NCBI GenBank assembly: GCA_022563405.1
Contig: JADFNK010000018.1
Span: 1-37,557 of the forward strand
Reading direction: 5' to 3'
Length of the DNA stretch: 37,557 nucleotides
From: Gemmatimonadota bacterium
GTDB taxonomy: Bacteria > Gemmatimonadota > Gemmatimonadetes > Longimicrobiales > Gaopeijiaceae
The translations under genes were made by a program, and so were the position numbers. Positions 1 to 7,238 of this stretch are shown piece by piece; within the stretch, counting starts at the first letter, position 1, and the number at the start of each line of letters is the position of its first letter. The notes under the pieces are model-generated. The model saw only the letters and a list, made by a program, of their open reading frames with translations, made no database searches and was not told where the DNA came from.

Positions 1-191
1 AGCACGAGGATGAGCAGGAAGACGATCGCTCCCACGCTGACAACATACGACTGGGTGCGGCGCATTCCCGGTCCTCGATCGCCCGGCGGACCCTCCGCTG
101 GGCTGGCGGGGGGATCCTCCGCTGGGCCGCCCGGGGGACCCTCCGCTGGGCCGGTTGGCGGAACGATCCGCGGTGACGGGTTCTCCTGCAT
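1..191 (-). CDS. Proline-rich single-pass membrane protein, N-terminal part (runs off left edge)
   Basis: The ORF starts at an ATG (191-189) with a good ribosome site (AGAGGAAA, 4-5 bases upstream) and stays open to position 1. The first ~42 residues are rich in Pro, Gly, Ala and Glu and contain three 8-residue repeats of the type PAEGPPGG. A short basic stretch (MRRTQS) and a hydrophobic segment (VVSVGAIVFLLILVL) follow, which look like a membrane anchor with a disordered cytoplasmic N-terminus. It lies 22 bases after the nucleotidyltransferase gene on the same strand, so it is probably co-transcribed with it. No family is recognised and the C-terminal part is missing. The ORF and its ribosome site are clear; the function is unknown. 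Confidence 0.6.
   Translation of the reverse strand, partial: MQENPSPRIVPPTGPAEGPPGGPAEDPPASPAEGPPGDRGPGMRRTQSYVVSVGAIVFLLILV
92..151. repeat. 24-bp tandem repeat, three copies
   Basis: The 12-base core CCTCCGCTGGGC occurs at 92-103, 116-127 and 140-151, exactly 24 bases apart, with partly conserved spacers. The period is a multiple of three. The repeat encodes the three 8-residue Pro/Ala/Glu/Gly repeats in the N-terminus of the minus-strand membrane protein. Confidence 0.85.
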
Positions 192-213
192 CAGGTTTCC
201 TCTGCGCCTGCGC

Positions 214-735
214 CTAGTCGCATCCCAAGATTTCTTCCAAGGCGAGCTTCGTCTTTGGAAGCAGTTGTGATTCGTCGAAGTACTTGGTTACCACGTCCAT
301 GGCTTCGGAGACAGTCGAGATATTGAGGTAGCGAAGCAAGTAGCGCACGTCGTCGAGGTCGTGGAACTCCTCGCCGAGCCGCATGGCCGCGCACTTCATG
401 GCGAGCAGGTAGGCCGGCCGGGCCACGAATACCCGTAGGTGAGGAAGCTCCAGGAACGGGTCGAAGTCGCCTCGTGGGCTGAGGTATCTCTTCACCGCGT
501 GGATCAGCCAGTCATCGGGTACGTTGGCCTGGACGGCGATCCGAGCGGCAGCCTCACGAAGGATCTTCGTGGGCTTGAACAACGCGTCGACGTCTCGGGT
601 CGCATCGCGAGCGTTCAGGGCCAGGCACATGACGGCACCACCCACCAGGTAGAGCTCGCCCTCGGCCTCCATATTCCGGAGCTCACAGTCGAGGAGTTCG
701 AAGAGTCGACGAATGTCTTTTGCCGTGAGTCTCAT
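214..735 (-). CDS. Minimal nucleotidyltransferase (DUF6036-like), possible toxin of a TA pair
   Basis: The protein has a polymerase-beta-type nucleotidyltransferase signature near its N-terminus: VGGAVM, then about 14 residues later DVD, the pattern that binds metal and nucleotide in minimal nucleotidyltransferases. The rest is a helical domain of the kind found in DUF6036 and AbiEii-like proteins, about 173 residues in all. The ATG at 735 gives an N-terminus MRLTAKDIRRLF; a GTG at 747 in the same frame would overlap the upstream stop by 8 bases. Neither has a clear ribosome site, so translation is probably coupled to the upstream ribbon-helix-helix gene. Known relatives transfer nucleotides to tRNA or proteins and can be toxins; a toxin role here is inferred from the pairing, not shown. 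Confidence 0.75.
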   Translation of the reverse strand: MRLTAKDIRRLFELLDCELRNMEAEGELYLVGGAVMCLALNARDATRDVDALFKPTKILREAAARIAVQANVPDDWLIHAVKRYLSPRGDFDPFLELPHLRVFVARPAYLLAMKCAAMRLGEEFHDLDDVRYLLRYLNISTVSEAMDVVTKYFDESQLLPKTKLALEEILGCD

Positions 736-739
736 TGGG

Positions 740-1249
740 TCAGACACGGTCGCCGAGTGCGGAATCCACGAAGATATTCCGGCGTTTGAAAGGGACCGGC
801 GCCTCCCGCAGGAGGTGCGGCCGCAGGCTCCTCATCCCACCGGCGAAGTGGGGCTCATCAAGTAGCGGGATCGTCTTGACCCAGGGTGGTGGCACCACCT
901 GATTGTGGTCCGCGGCCTGTTCGACGAGCGCAGCCGTGTAATTAGCAGTGAAGGGATCCAACGGCCGGATGTCCGCATCAGCGACGGCATCGCCGAATTC
1001 GCCGGGAGCGAGCGCAGTAAGGAAATCGTTGAGGTCGGCCAGGGCGAACCGTCGTTCGGCGGTGCCCCGTCGGTCGCTGGCGTCGCCAAGAGCTTGCAGG
1101 ATCTTCTCGAAGCGGAGTCGTTGGGACGGGAGGGCCCGCCCGAGCACGTAGCCAGAAAGGTCGAGGCCCGCCCGGTCCGCAAGACGTTTCAGTGCGGCCT
1201 TTTCGCGGGCTGTGACCCGAATCTGAAGGTGCTGGGTCTTGGTTTGCAT
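740..1249 (-). CDS. Ribbon-helix-helix DNA-binding protein, partner of the nucleotidyltransferase
   Basis: The first ~40 residues (MQTKTQHLQIRVT, then AREKAALKRLADRAGLDLSG) match the strand-helix-helix layout of CopG/DUF1778-like antitoxins: a beta strand, a charged helix and a second helix. The remaining ~125 residues form a conserved-looking tail ending PFKRRNIFVDSALGDRV. The frame is open further upstream to 1519, but that part has no family character and crosses the thioesterase promoter, so the ATG at 1249 is chosen. It precedes and nearly overlaps the nucleotidyltransferase gene, the usual order antitoxin/regulator then effector. Direct and inverted repeats just upstream (1271-1301) suggest autoregulation. 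The antitoxin role is inferred. Confidence 0.75.
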   Translation of the reverse strand: MQTKTQHLQIRVTAREKAALKRLADRAGLDLSGYVLGRALPSQRLRFEKILQALGDASDRRGTAERRFALADLNDFLTALAPGEFGDAVADADIRPLDPFTANYTAALVEQAADHNQVVPPPWVKTIPLLDEPHFAGGMRSLRPHLLREAPVPFKRRNIFVDSALGDRV

Positions 1250-1270
1250 ATTCCAACCGTAGAAGGCGCT

Positions 1271-1301
1271 TTGACGTAATGTCAATACGTATGTAATGAC
1301 A
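1271..1301 (-). promoter_or_regulatory. Candidate operator/promoter of the RHH-nucleotidyltransferase operon
   Basis: The region holds an inverted repeat TTGAC-N5-GTCAA (1271-1285), the palindrome ATACGTAT (1285-1292) and a further GTAATGAC (1293-1300), so a motif like CATTAC(A/G)T is repeated on the minus strand. Such clustered short repeats are typical targets of ribbon-helix-helix autoregulators. On the minus strand TTGACA (1285-1280) could be a -35 box; the matching -10 (TACGGT, 1261-1256) is weak and would put transcription at or near the ATG, giving a leaderless or very short leader. Confidence 0.45.
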
Positions 1302-1414
1302 CACGCCGTCGGGAGTTCCATAGCCCTGGACCAGGCTCCCGCTTTAGCTTTCCAGTCGGCGTGTGCAGGTAGTTTGCCGTCGGTGCGAGTCAGGCGAATC
1401 GAAGTACAACGGAG

Positions 1415-1918
1415 ATGAGCGATCAGATGAGTGAATCGCGCAACGTGCGGAGCCCGGATGAGTCCACTACGGAAATCACGGAATTCATGCTGCCGGGCGA
1501 CGTCAACAATCTTGGGCACATTTTCGGTGGTGTTCTGCTTTCAATGGTCGATCGGGCCGCCGCGGTCACGGCCATGCGTCATGCCCGGCAGCCGTGTGTC
1601 ACCGTGTCGATCAACCGGGTCGACTTCAAGGAGCCGATCTATGCCGGCGAGTTGGTGATGTGCAGTGCGCGGGTCAACTACGTCGGCCGAACCTCGATGG
1701 AGATCGGCGTCCGTGTGGTTGCGGAGCATCCGATCTCGGGTCGCCGCCGCCACACCAACGACTGTCTTCTGACTTTCGTGGCCATCGATGAGAACAGCCG
1801 GCCGGCTCCGGTGCCGGGGTTGGAACTGATCACGGACGAGGACAAGGAGAGGTTCGAGGACGGCAAGCTGCGTAGGGAGAATCGGGAAGCGCTCGAAAGG
1901 GAATTGGCGAACAATTAG
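1415..1918 (+). CDS. Acyl-CoA thioesterase, hotdog fold (YciA/BFIT type)
   Basis: The protein hydrolyses acyl-CoA thioesters to free acid and CoA in the cytoplasm. The hotdog motif is clear: NNLGHIFGGVLLSMVDRAA at residues ~31-49, with the Asn and the Asp that serve catalysis in this class. It continues with strands around VTVSINRVDFKEP and TSMEIGVRVVAE. Its 167 residues are normal for a single-domain YciA/acyl-CoA hydrolase, with a charged helical tail. The ATG at 1415 has GGAG directly in front with no spacer; an in-frame ATG at 1427 gives better spacing and may be the true start. The thiolase gene faces it and ends 23 bases away, so both may act in fatty acid turnover. Confidence 0.85.
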   Translation: MSDQMSESRNVRSPDESTTEITEFMLPGDVNNLGHIFGGVLLSMVDRAAAVTAMRHARQPCVTVSINRVDFKEPIYAGELVMCSARVNYVGRTSMEIGVRVVAEHPISGRRRHTNDCLLTFVAIDENSRPAPVPGLELITDEDKERFEDGKLRRENREALERELANN

Positions 1919-1929
1919 AGGGGCCGTTC

Positions 1930-1952
1930 AGCAGGGGTCGCTCACCCCCGCT
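1930..1952. terminator. Weak hairpin between convergent genes
   Basis: AGCAGGGGT at 1930-1938 can pair with ACCCCCGCT at 1944-1952 across a 5-base loop. It lies between the thioesterase stop and the thiolase stop, overlapping the latter. There is no T-run on either side, so it is at best a weak or Rho-assisted bidirectional terminator. Confidence 0.3.
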
Positions 1953-3222
1953 CCACAACCATCGCGAACCCCAGCCCACCCGCCGCACACACCGTTATCA
2001 ACCCCAGCTCCACGTCCCGCCGCTTCATCTCGTTCAGCAGCGTGGTCGTGAGACGGGCGCCCGTCGCGCCGAACGGATGCCCGATCGCGAGGGAGCCGCC
2101 CATCACGTTGATGAGCTCGATGTCCGGGTGGCCCACGGCTTGGCTTCGGCCCAGCTCCTCTTCGGCGAACTTTTTGGACGAGAGCGCCTGGAGGTTCGAG
2201 AGCACTTGGGCCGCGAAGGCCTCGTGCATCTCCATCAGGCCGATGTCCGCCATGGTGATGCCCGCCCGGTCCAGCGCCATCGGCGCGGCATAGGCGGGCC
2301 CCTGGAGCAGCTGCCCCGCGGGGTCCAGACCCGAGAACGCGTAGCTGCGGACGAAGCCCATCGGCTCGAGGCCGTCCGCCTTCGCCCGCTCCTCGGACAT
2401 CATCAACACCGCCGAAGCCCCGTCGGTGAGCGGCGAGGCGTTACCGGCGGTCACACTGCCGTGCTTGCGGTCGAACACAGGGCGCAGCTTGGCCAGGGCC
2501 TCTTCGCTGCTGTCGCTCCTGATGCCGTTGTCGGTCTGTACCACCGTCTCGAAATCCGGGGGCACGTAGACGGGGCCGATCTCCGCGGTGAGCCTCCCGT
2601 CTTGTGTTCCGGCGGCGGCGAGCTGATGCGAGCGGAGGGCCCAGGCGTCCTGATCGGCCCGGCTGATGCCGTTCTCCTTGGCCATACGCTCGGCGGACTC
2701 CCCCATGCTTTCACCCGTGGTGGGCTCGGCGATCTGCGGGAAGTTGGGTACCAGATCCTTGGGCCTGATCTTGGCCAGCGTCCCCAGTCGCGCGCCGAGT
2801 GTCTTCGCCTTGGAGACCCCGATGAGTTTCTCTGCGAGGGACTGCTTGATGGTGATCGGAATGTGCGTGAGCGACTCGGACCCGCCAGCGACCACCACGT
2901 CGGCGTAGCCACGCTCGATGAGATTGGCGGCGTCCGCGATCGACTGATTGGCGGTGGCACAGGCACGGGAGACGGTCACCGCGGGCACGGTTTTCGGCAG
3001 GGTGGCCAGCCCGACTTCACGGGCGATGTTGGGGGCGTGGGGATCATGTACGACGGTGCCGTAAACGAGGTGGTCCACGTCCTCGCCACGAACGCCGCTC
3101 CGGTCCATGAGCTCACGCACCGCGAGCACACCGAGGTCGATCGCGGTCAGGTCCTTGAAGACGGTTCCGGATCGCACGAACGGCGTGCGGAGTCCTGTGA
3201 TGATGGCTGTGCGTCTGGTCAT
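1942..3222 (-). CDS. fadI: Acetyl-CoA C-acyltransferase (FadI-type thiolase)
   Basis: Thiolase carries out the last step of fatty acid beta-oxidation, splitting 3-ketoacyl-CoA with CoA to acetyl-CoA and a shortened acyl-CoA. The sequence shows the nucleophile in VSRACATANQS (Cys88), the MHEAFA motif, GHPFGATGAR with the active-site His, and the C-terminal CAAGGLG motif with the second catalytic Cys. The length of 426 residues suits FadI/FadA2-type enzymes. The frame is open to 3270, but the ATG at 3222 is preceded by AGGGGG at correct spacing and starts the typical MTRRTAIITGLRTPF. No FadJ-type partner is nearby, so it is a single-gene unit here. The family is certain; the subfamily is probable. 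Confidence 0.9.
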   Translation of the reverse strand: MTRRTAIITGLRTPFVRSGTVFKDLTAIDLGVLAVRELMDRSGVRGEDVDHLVYGTVVHDPHAPNIAREVGLATLPKTVPAVTVSRACATANQSIADAANLIERGYADVVVAGGSESLTHIPITIKQSLAEKLIGVSKAKTLGARLGTLAKIRPKDLVPNFPQIAEPTTGESMGESAERMAKENGISRADQDAWALRSHQLAAAGTQDGRLTAEIGPVYVPPDFETVVQTDNGIRSDSSEEALAKLRPVFDRKHGSVTAGNASPLTDGASAVLMMSEERAKADGLEPMGFVRSYAFSGLDPAGQLLQGPAYAAPMALDRAGITMADIGLMEMHEAFAAQVLSNLQALSSKKFAEEELGRSQAVGHPDIELINVMGGSLAIGHPFGATGARLTTTLLNEMKRRDVELGLITVCAAGGLGFAMVVERG

Positions 3223-3386
3223 GACCCCCTGTAACCCACCGGCTCCGGCTGCGGTTCCGTGAGGAAGCACTGGCTTCGAGGCGACGGCTCCGGTGGCTAG
3301 GCGAATCTTCCGGGGCTAGACTGGTCTCCGCTCGGCTTCGGCCACGCTTGAGGGCGAGGTTCTGACTCGAGGTTACGACCCGACGG

Positions 3387-3424
3387 ATGCCGGAAGTGCC
3401 CGGGGACGCCGGAAGCTACCGGGG
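3387..3424. repeat. 19-bp tandem repeat, two copies
   Basis: Two adjacent 19-base units, 3387-3405 and 3406-3424, share the core GCCGGAAG followed by CCGGGG. They lie in the 255-base gap between the thiolase start and the dehydrogenase start. Nothing else is evident in that gap. Confidence 0.7.
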
Positions 3425-3477
3425 AGGCTGGAAACGACTATGAGGCTCGAAATGAACGGGAGGCGAAGCACCAGATC

Positions 3478-4725
3478 ATGAAGGGCGTCACGTTCAACGT
3501 ATCGGTTCCGCACTTCCTGCTCGCGAAGACCGCTGGCCGTGTCACCGATTCGGCCTTCTTCGGGTTTCTCAGCGGCGTGAAGATGAGCGATCTCCCCGAG
3601 CCACAGCTGCCGGGGCCGGACTGGGTCGAGATCGAAGTCATCGCGGGGGGCATTTGCGGAAGCGACATCAGCAACCTGACGTACTCCGCGAGCCCGGCCA
3701 TGGAGCCGTTCGGCTCGTTTCCGGCCGTTCTCGGGCATGAGATTCTGGGAAGGGTGAAGTCGGTCGGTGCCCGCGTGTCCAAGGTGTCGCAGGGCCAGCG
3801 GGTGACGGTGGACCCCATGATCTCGTGTACGACCAGAGGCTACCCTCCGGAGGATCCGTGCTCCTCCTGCTCCGAGGGGCTTCACTGCACGTGTGAGCGG
3901 GCCGGCGAAGAGGGCATCACCTTGATCGGAGATCAGCCCCTCTCGCGGGGGCTCACGATCGGGTATCACCGAGATCTGCCCGGGGGGTGGGGCCAGACCG
4001 TGCTCGCTCACGAATCCCAGGTTTTTTCCGTCGACGATGCGTTGCCCGACAACGCGGCCGTGCTTCTCGAGCCGCTCTCCATCGCTCTGCACGCGGTGTT
4101 GCGCTCTCCTCCGAGGGACCAGGAGCCCGCCTTCGTGATCGGGAGTGGCACGATCGCCTTGGCCACCATATGGGCCTTGCGGGCGACGGGCTTCCAAGGC
4201 CCGATCCTCGCACAGGCCAAACGGGAGCACGAGCAGAAGTTGGCCCGGACGTTGGGCGCTACCGACGTGGTCGCGCCGGGCCCTGAAGCGCGACAGGCGT
4301 TGATCGAGAGCGGGGCGTCGGCCTATATGCCGGTGGTGGGCCCCGAGGTCTACTCAGGTGGTGGCTTTCCCCTCATCTACGACTGTGTCGGCAACCGGAG
4401 CAGCCTCGCGCAGTCCCTCGGTTTCGCCTCACCGCGTGGCCGCATCGTGGTCATCGGGTGTGTGGCCGAGTTCAAGAAGCTCGATCTCACGTTCATCTGG
4501 GCCAGAGAGCTCCGCATCCGGGGGGCGGTCGGTTACGGGCAGGAGACTTGGCGGGGTGAACGGCGGCACACCTTCGAGATCGCCCACGATCTCCTGCTCG
4601 AGACGGGGGCGCCGGTGCAGGATATGGTCACGCACGCGTATCCCCTCGACCAGTATCGGGACGCTCTGCGTGCGGCGGCGAACCACCGCAAGAGCGGTGC
4701 GGTAAAGGTAGTGCTGCAGCCTTAG
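3478..4725 (+). CDS. Zinc-binding medium-chain alcohol/sorbitol-type dehydrogenase
   Basis: This is an NAD(P)-dependent MDR oxidoreductase. The catalytic zinc site is seen in GGICGSD (Cys60) and GHEIL (His87, Glu88). A cluster of Cys at 117, 128, 131, 137 and 139 in the CTTRGYPPEDPCSSC region is the structural zinc lobe, though unusually spaced. The coenzyme domain follows, with the nucleotide-binding glycine turn VIGSGTIALATIWAL at ~220-234. At 415 residues it is somewhat long for the family because of an N-terminal extension (~35 residues) and the enlarged Cys lobe. The ATG at 3478 begins the sequence MKGVTFNVSVPHFLLAK; a GGGAGG lies 14 bases upstream, slightly far. The substrate is unknown. 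It converges on ogt. Confidence 0.85.
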   Translation: MKGVTFNVSVPHFLLAKTAGRVTDSAFFGFLSGVKMSDLPEPQLPGPDWVEIEVIAGGICGSDISNLTYSASPAMEPFGSFPAVLGHEILGRVKSVGARVSKVSQGQRVTVDPMISCTTRGYPPEDPCSSCSEGLHCTCERAGEEGITLIGDQPLSRGLTIGYHRDLPGGWGQTVLAHESQVFSVDDALPDNAAVLLEPLSIALHAVLRSPPRDQEPAFVIGSGTIALATIWALRATGFQGPILAQAKREHEQKLARTLGATDVVAPGPEARQALIESGASAYMPVVGPEVYSGGGFPLIYDCVGNRSSLAQSLGFASPRGRIVVIGCVAEFKKLDLTFIWARELRIRGAVGYGQETWRGERRHTFEIAHDLLLETGAPVQDMVTHAYPLDQYRDALRAAANHRKSGAVKVVLQP

Positions 4726-4846
4726 ACCGCCCGGGATGGGCGTTGAGGGCTGGGCCGCAAGGTAATCCCACCAGCGCTGAAGCCTCCGACAGCTTGGCGG
4801 AGCAGTTCGTCCATCCCTCTCCCTTCCACCCGCGAGAAAAGGAGTC

Positions 4847-5407
4847 CTACAGCGGCAGCTGCAACAACTCCGGATGCACCCGGCTCCGCGACTGATACCC
4901 GTCGACCCCCACCCCCTCGATGGCGAGGAGGGCCACCTTGTTGCGGAGGCCACCCGAGTAGCCCCCCAACCTGCCGTCGCTTCGTACGACGCGGTGGCAC
5001 GGAACGACGATCGGAAGCGGGTTGGCCCCCACGGCCTGGCCGACGGCCCGCGCTGCGCCGGCCACTCCGATCTCATCGGCGATGTCCCCGTACGACACGA
5101 TACGGCCGTAGGGGATTTCCGTGAGCCGCTCGTAGATGCCCCGCTGAAACTTGGTGGCTCCGGAGAAATCGAGCGGAAGATGGAAGCGCTTTCTCTTTCC
5201 ATCGAAGTATTGATTGAGCTGGTGGAGGGCTACGCTGAGCGTGGGGTGTCCGTCCGCATCCCAGTGACCGTCCTCGATCATCTCGGGTGTGACTGATCCG
5301 ATCCGGCGAATCCCATGGCGGGTGACCCAGACCGCGATGTCTCCGGCCGGTGTGTCACGCAGGAGACCCGAATAAACGGCGGAAGCGCTCGCGTGAGCAG
5401 GTATCAG
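4847..5407 (-). CDS. ogt: Methylated-DNA--protein-cysteine methyltransferase, probable CTG start
   Basis: This suicide enzyme removes O6-alkyl groups from guanine onto its own Cys. The core is complete: FQRGIYERLTEIPYGRIVSYGDIA, the helix-turn-helix with AVGQAVGANP, then the acceptor PCHRV and GGYSGGLRNK. The first ATG in frame (5281) would give 144 residues. The frame, however, encodes the expected first strand upstream of it (RDTPAGDIAVWVTRHGIRRI), which belongs to the N-terminal domain of the Ogt family. No ATG, GTG or TTG occurs in frame between the upstream stop and 5281. A CTG at 5407 does, 8 bases after a perfect AGGAG (5420-5416), and it overlaps the sufU stop as CTGA. That gives 186 residues. 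It is the last gene of the suf operon, translationally coupled to sufU. Confidence 0.85.
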   Translation of the reverse strand: MIPAHASASAVYSGLLRDTPAGDIAVWVTRHGIRRIGSVTPEMIEDGHWDADGHPTLSVALHQLNQYFDGKRKRFHLPLDFSGATKFQRGIYERLTEIPYGRIVSYGDIADEIGVAGAARAVGQAVGANPLPIVVPCHRVVRSDGRLGGYSGGLRNKVALLAIEGVGVDGYQSRSRVHPELLQLPL

Positions 5408-5901
5408 TGTGTCGTCTCCTCTTGGGATCCGTCGTTGTGAGCTGCTCCCCCGAGGGGATCAGGCTCTAGCCCAGTACCGAGCGCCTCACGGAGCGCGTCG
5501 AAGGCGAGCAGCGCGCACCGGATCCGCACGGGAAACTTCGAGACGCCTTGCAACGCGCGAAGGTCCCCCAGGGACCGATCGGACGAGGCGTCTTCACTGC
5601 CGTGCATCATATCAGTGAAGACCTCGGCTAGGCGAATCGCCTCGCTGCGCTCCGTCCCTTTGACCAGGGCGGTCATCATAGACACCGAGGCCTGCGAGAT
5701 CGAACATCCCTGGCCGTCGAACGCGATCTCTTCGATCCGGTCCCCCTCGAGACGGATCTGAATCTTGACCTCGTCGCCGCACACTGGATTGGCCACGCGC
5801 GCCTCCACGGTGTGATCGGCGAGCTCCCCCTTGTTCCGCGGGTGGCGGTAGTGCTCGAGGATGAGCGCTTGATACAGAGAGGTTAAGGGCGCTTCCGTCA
5901 T
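5404..5901 (-). CDS. sufU: SUF iron-sulfur scaffold / sulfur-transfer protein SufU
   Basis: SufU takes persulfide sulfur from SufS in the SUF Fe-S assembly pathway. The zinc/cluster ligands of the IscU fold are present: PVCGDEV (Cys41, Asp43), GQGCSIS (Cys66) and VRIRCAL (Cys129). The insert of about 20 residues between the second and third Cys regions (HGSEDASSDRS) is the feature that separates SufU from IscU. The 165-residue length is normal, with a short acidic tail. It starts 13 bases after the sufS stop on the same strand, and its stop overlaps the probable ogt start. Paired with a SufS of the group II type, it likely acts as a sulfur-transfer protein rather than a scaffold. Confidence 0.93.
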   Translation of the reverse strand: MTEAPLTSLYQALILEHYRHPRNKGELADHTVEARVANPVCGDEVKIQIRLEGDRIEEIAFDGQGCSISQASVSMMTALVKGTERSEAIRLAEVFTDMMHGSEDASSDRSLGDLRALQGVSKFPVRIRCALLAFDALREALGTGLEPDPLGGAAHNDGSQEETTH

Positions 5902-5914
5902 ACGTCCGCCGGTC

Positions 5915-7162
5915 TCAGGCCGGTCCGAAAATTTCCTTCACGGACGCGAGCCCCTCGATGAGACGGTCCACGTCGTCCGTGGAGTTGTAGAGATAGAAGC
6001 TCGCGCGCGCCGTGGCCGAGATGCCGAAGTGCTGCATGACGAGTTGGGCGCAGTGATGGCCCGCGCGGATCGCGATCCCTCTGGAGTCCAGGATGGTGGA
6101 GATGTCGTGAGGGTGGGCGTCTCCCATGGTGAAGGAGATGACACCGGAGCGTTCGTCCAAGTCGGTGGGCCCGTAGACCCGAATGCCTCCCAAGTCGTCG
6201 AGTCGTTCGAGAGCGTAGGAGAGCAGCTCTCTTTCGTGCTCTGCGATTCTGTCGAACCCCACCTCGTCGAGGAAGTCCGCCGCCGCCCCCAGGGCGATGG
6301 CTCCGGCGATGTTCGGCGTGCCGGCCTCGAACTTGTGCGGGATCTCGGCCCAGGTGCTTTCCTCGCGCCCGACGGTGCGGATCATCTCGCCCCCGCCTTG
6401 GTACGGCGGCATCGACTCGAGCAGCGAGCGGCGGCCCCACAATCCGCCCGATCCCGTGGGCCCGCACATCTTGTGCCCCGAGAAGGCGTAGAAGTCGCAG
6501 CCGAGCTCCTGCACGTCCACCCGGCGGTGGGGGACGGCTTGGGCGCCGTCGACGAGCACGAGCGCCCCGACTTTCTTGGCCTGCTCGGTGATCTCACGTA
6601 TCGGGTTGACCGTCCCCAACGCGTTCGAGATATGCGAGACGGCGACCATCCGGGTGCGGTCCGTCAGAAGCTCAGGGAGATCGTCCAGGATCAGACGGCC
6701 TTGCTCGTCCATCTCGATGTACCGAATGCGAGCGCCCGTACGGCGGGCCACCAGCTGCCACGGGACGATGTTGGAGTGGTGCTCGAGGGAGCTCAAGAGG
6801 ATCTCGTCACCCTCACCCAATGTGTCCATGCCCCAACTGCTTGCCACCAGGTTGATGGCCTCCGTGGTGCCGCGAGTCCACACCAACTCGGCCGAATCTG
6901 CCGCACCGATGAACTTTGCCAGTTTCACCCGTGCGCCCTCGAAAGCGACGGTGGCTCGGCGGCTCAACTCGTGGATGCCGCGATGCACGTTGGCGTTGTC
7001 GTGCTCGTAATACGCCGTCAGAGCGTCCAGCACGTATTGGGGCTTCTGCGAGGTGGCGGCGTTGTCCAGGTAGACGAGCGGATGCCCGCCGACTTCCTGG
7101 GCGAGGGCCGGGAACTGAGCCCTCAAGGCCGTCCGATCGAGTCGCGGAGACGTGATAGGCAT
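5915..7162 (-). CDS. sufS: Cysteine desulfurase SufS
   Basis: This PLP enzyme converts L-cysteine to alanine and an enzyme-bound persulfide that feeds Fe-S cluster assembly. The class V aminotransferase signatures are clear: YLDNAATSQKP near the N-terminus, the HS-x-N motif (LEHHSNIVPW), the Schiff-base lysine in FYAFSGHKMCGPTG (Lys231), and the persulfide Cys in RAGHHCAQ (Cys371). The length of 415 residues is typical. The ATG at 7162 has a modest ribosome site (GGGGTGA). It sits between the Rieske gene (76-base gap) and sufU (13-base gap) inside the suf operon. Confidence 0.95.
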   Translation of the reverse strand: MPITSPRLDRTALRAQFPALAQEVGGHPLVYLDNAATSQKPQYVLDALTAYYEHDNANVHRGIHELSRRATVAFEGARVKLAKFIGAADSAELVWTRGTTEAINLVASSWGMDTLGEGDEILLSSLEHHSNIVPWQLVARRTGARIRYIEMDEQGRLILDDLPELLTDRTRMVAVSHISNALGTVNPIREITEQAKKVGALVLVDGAQAVPHRRVDVQELGCDFYAFSGHKMCGPTGSGGLWGRRSLLESMPPYQGGGEMIRTVGREESTWAEIPHKFEAGTPNIAGAIALGAAADFLDEVGFDRIAEHERELLSYALERLDDLGGIRVYGPTDLDERSGVISFTMGDAHPHDISTILDSRGIAIRAGHHCAQLVMQHFGISATARASFYLYNSTDDVDRLIEGLASVKEIFGPA

Positions 7163-7238
7163 GTCAGTTCACCCCGCTGCTGCTACAGGCCTCCATAGTG
7201 CGGGCTCGCGAACCTCAGTGAAGGGTCGCGAACCTCCT

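Noticed and set aside
1250-1519. Extending the ribbon-helix-helix protein upstream to 1519
   Set aside because: It would overlap the thioesterase gene start, and the extra sequence has no domain; the ATG at 1249 begins the RHH fold directly.
6029-7198. Long plus-strand open frames opposite sufS and FadI (also 2077-3234)
   Set aside because: Same reason: shadow frames of well-supported genes, with low-complexity, Arg- and His-rich translations.
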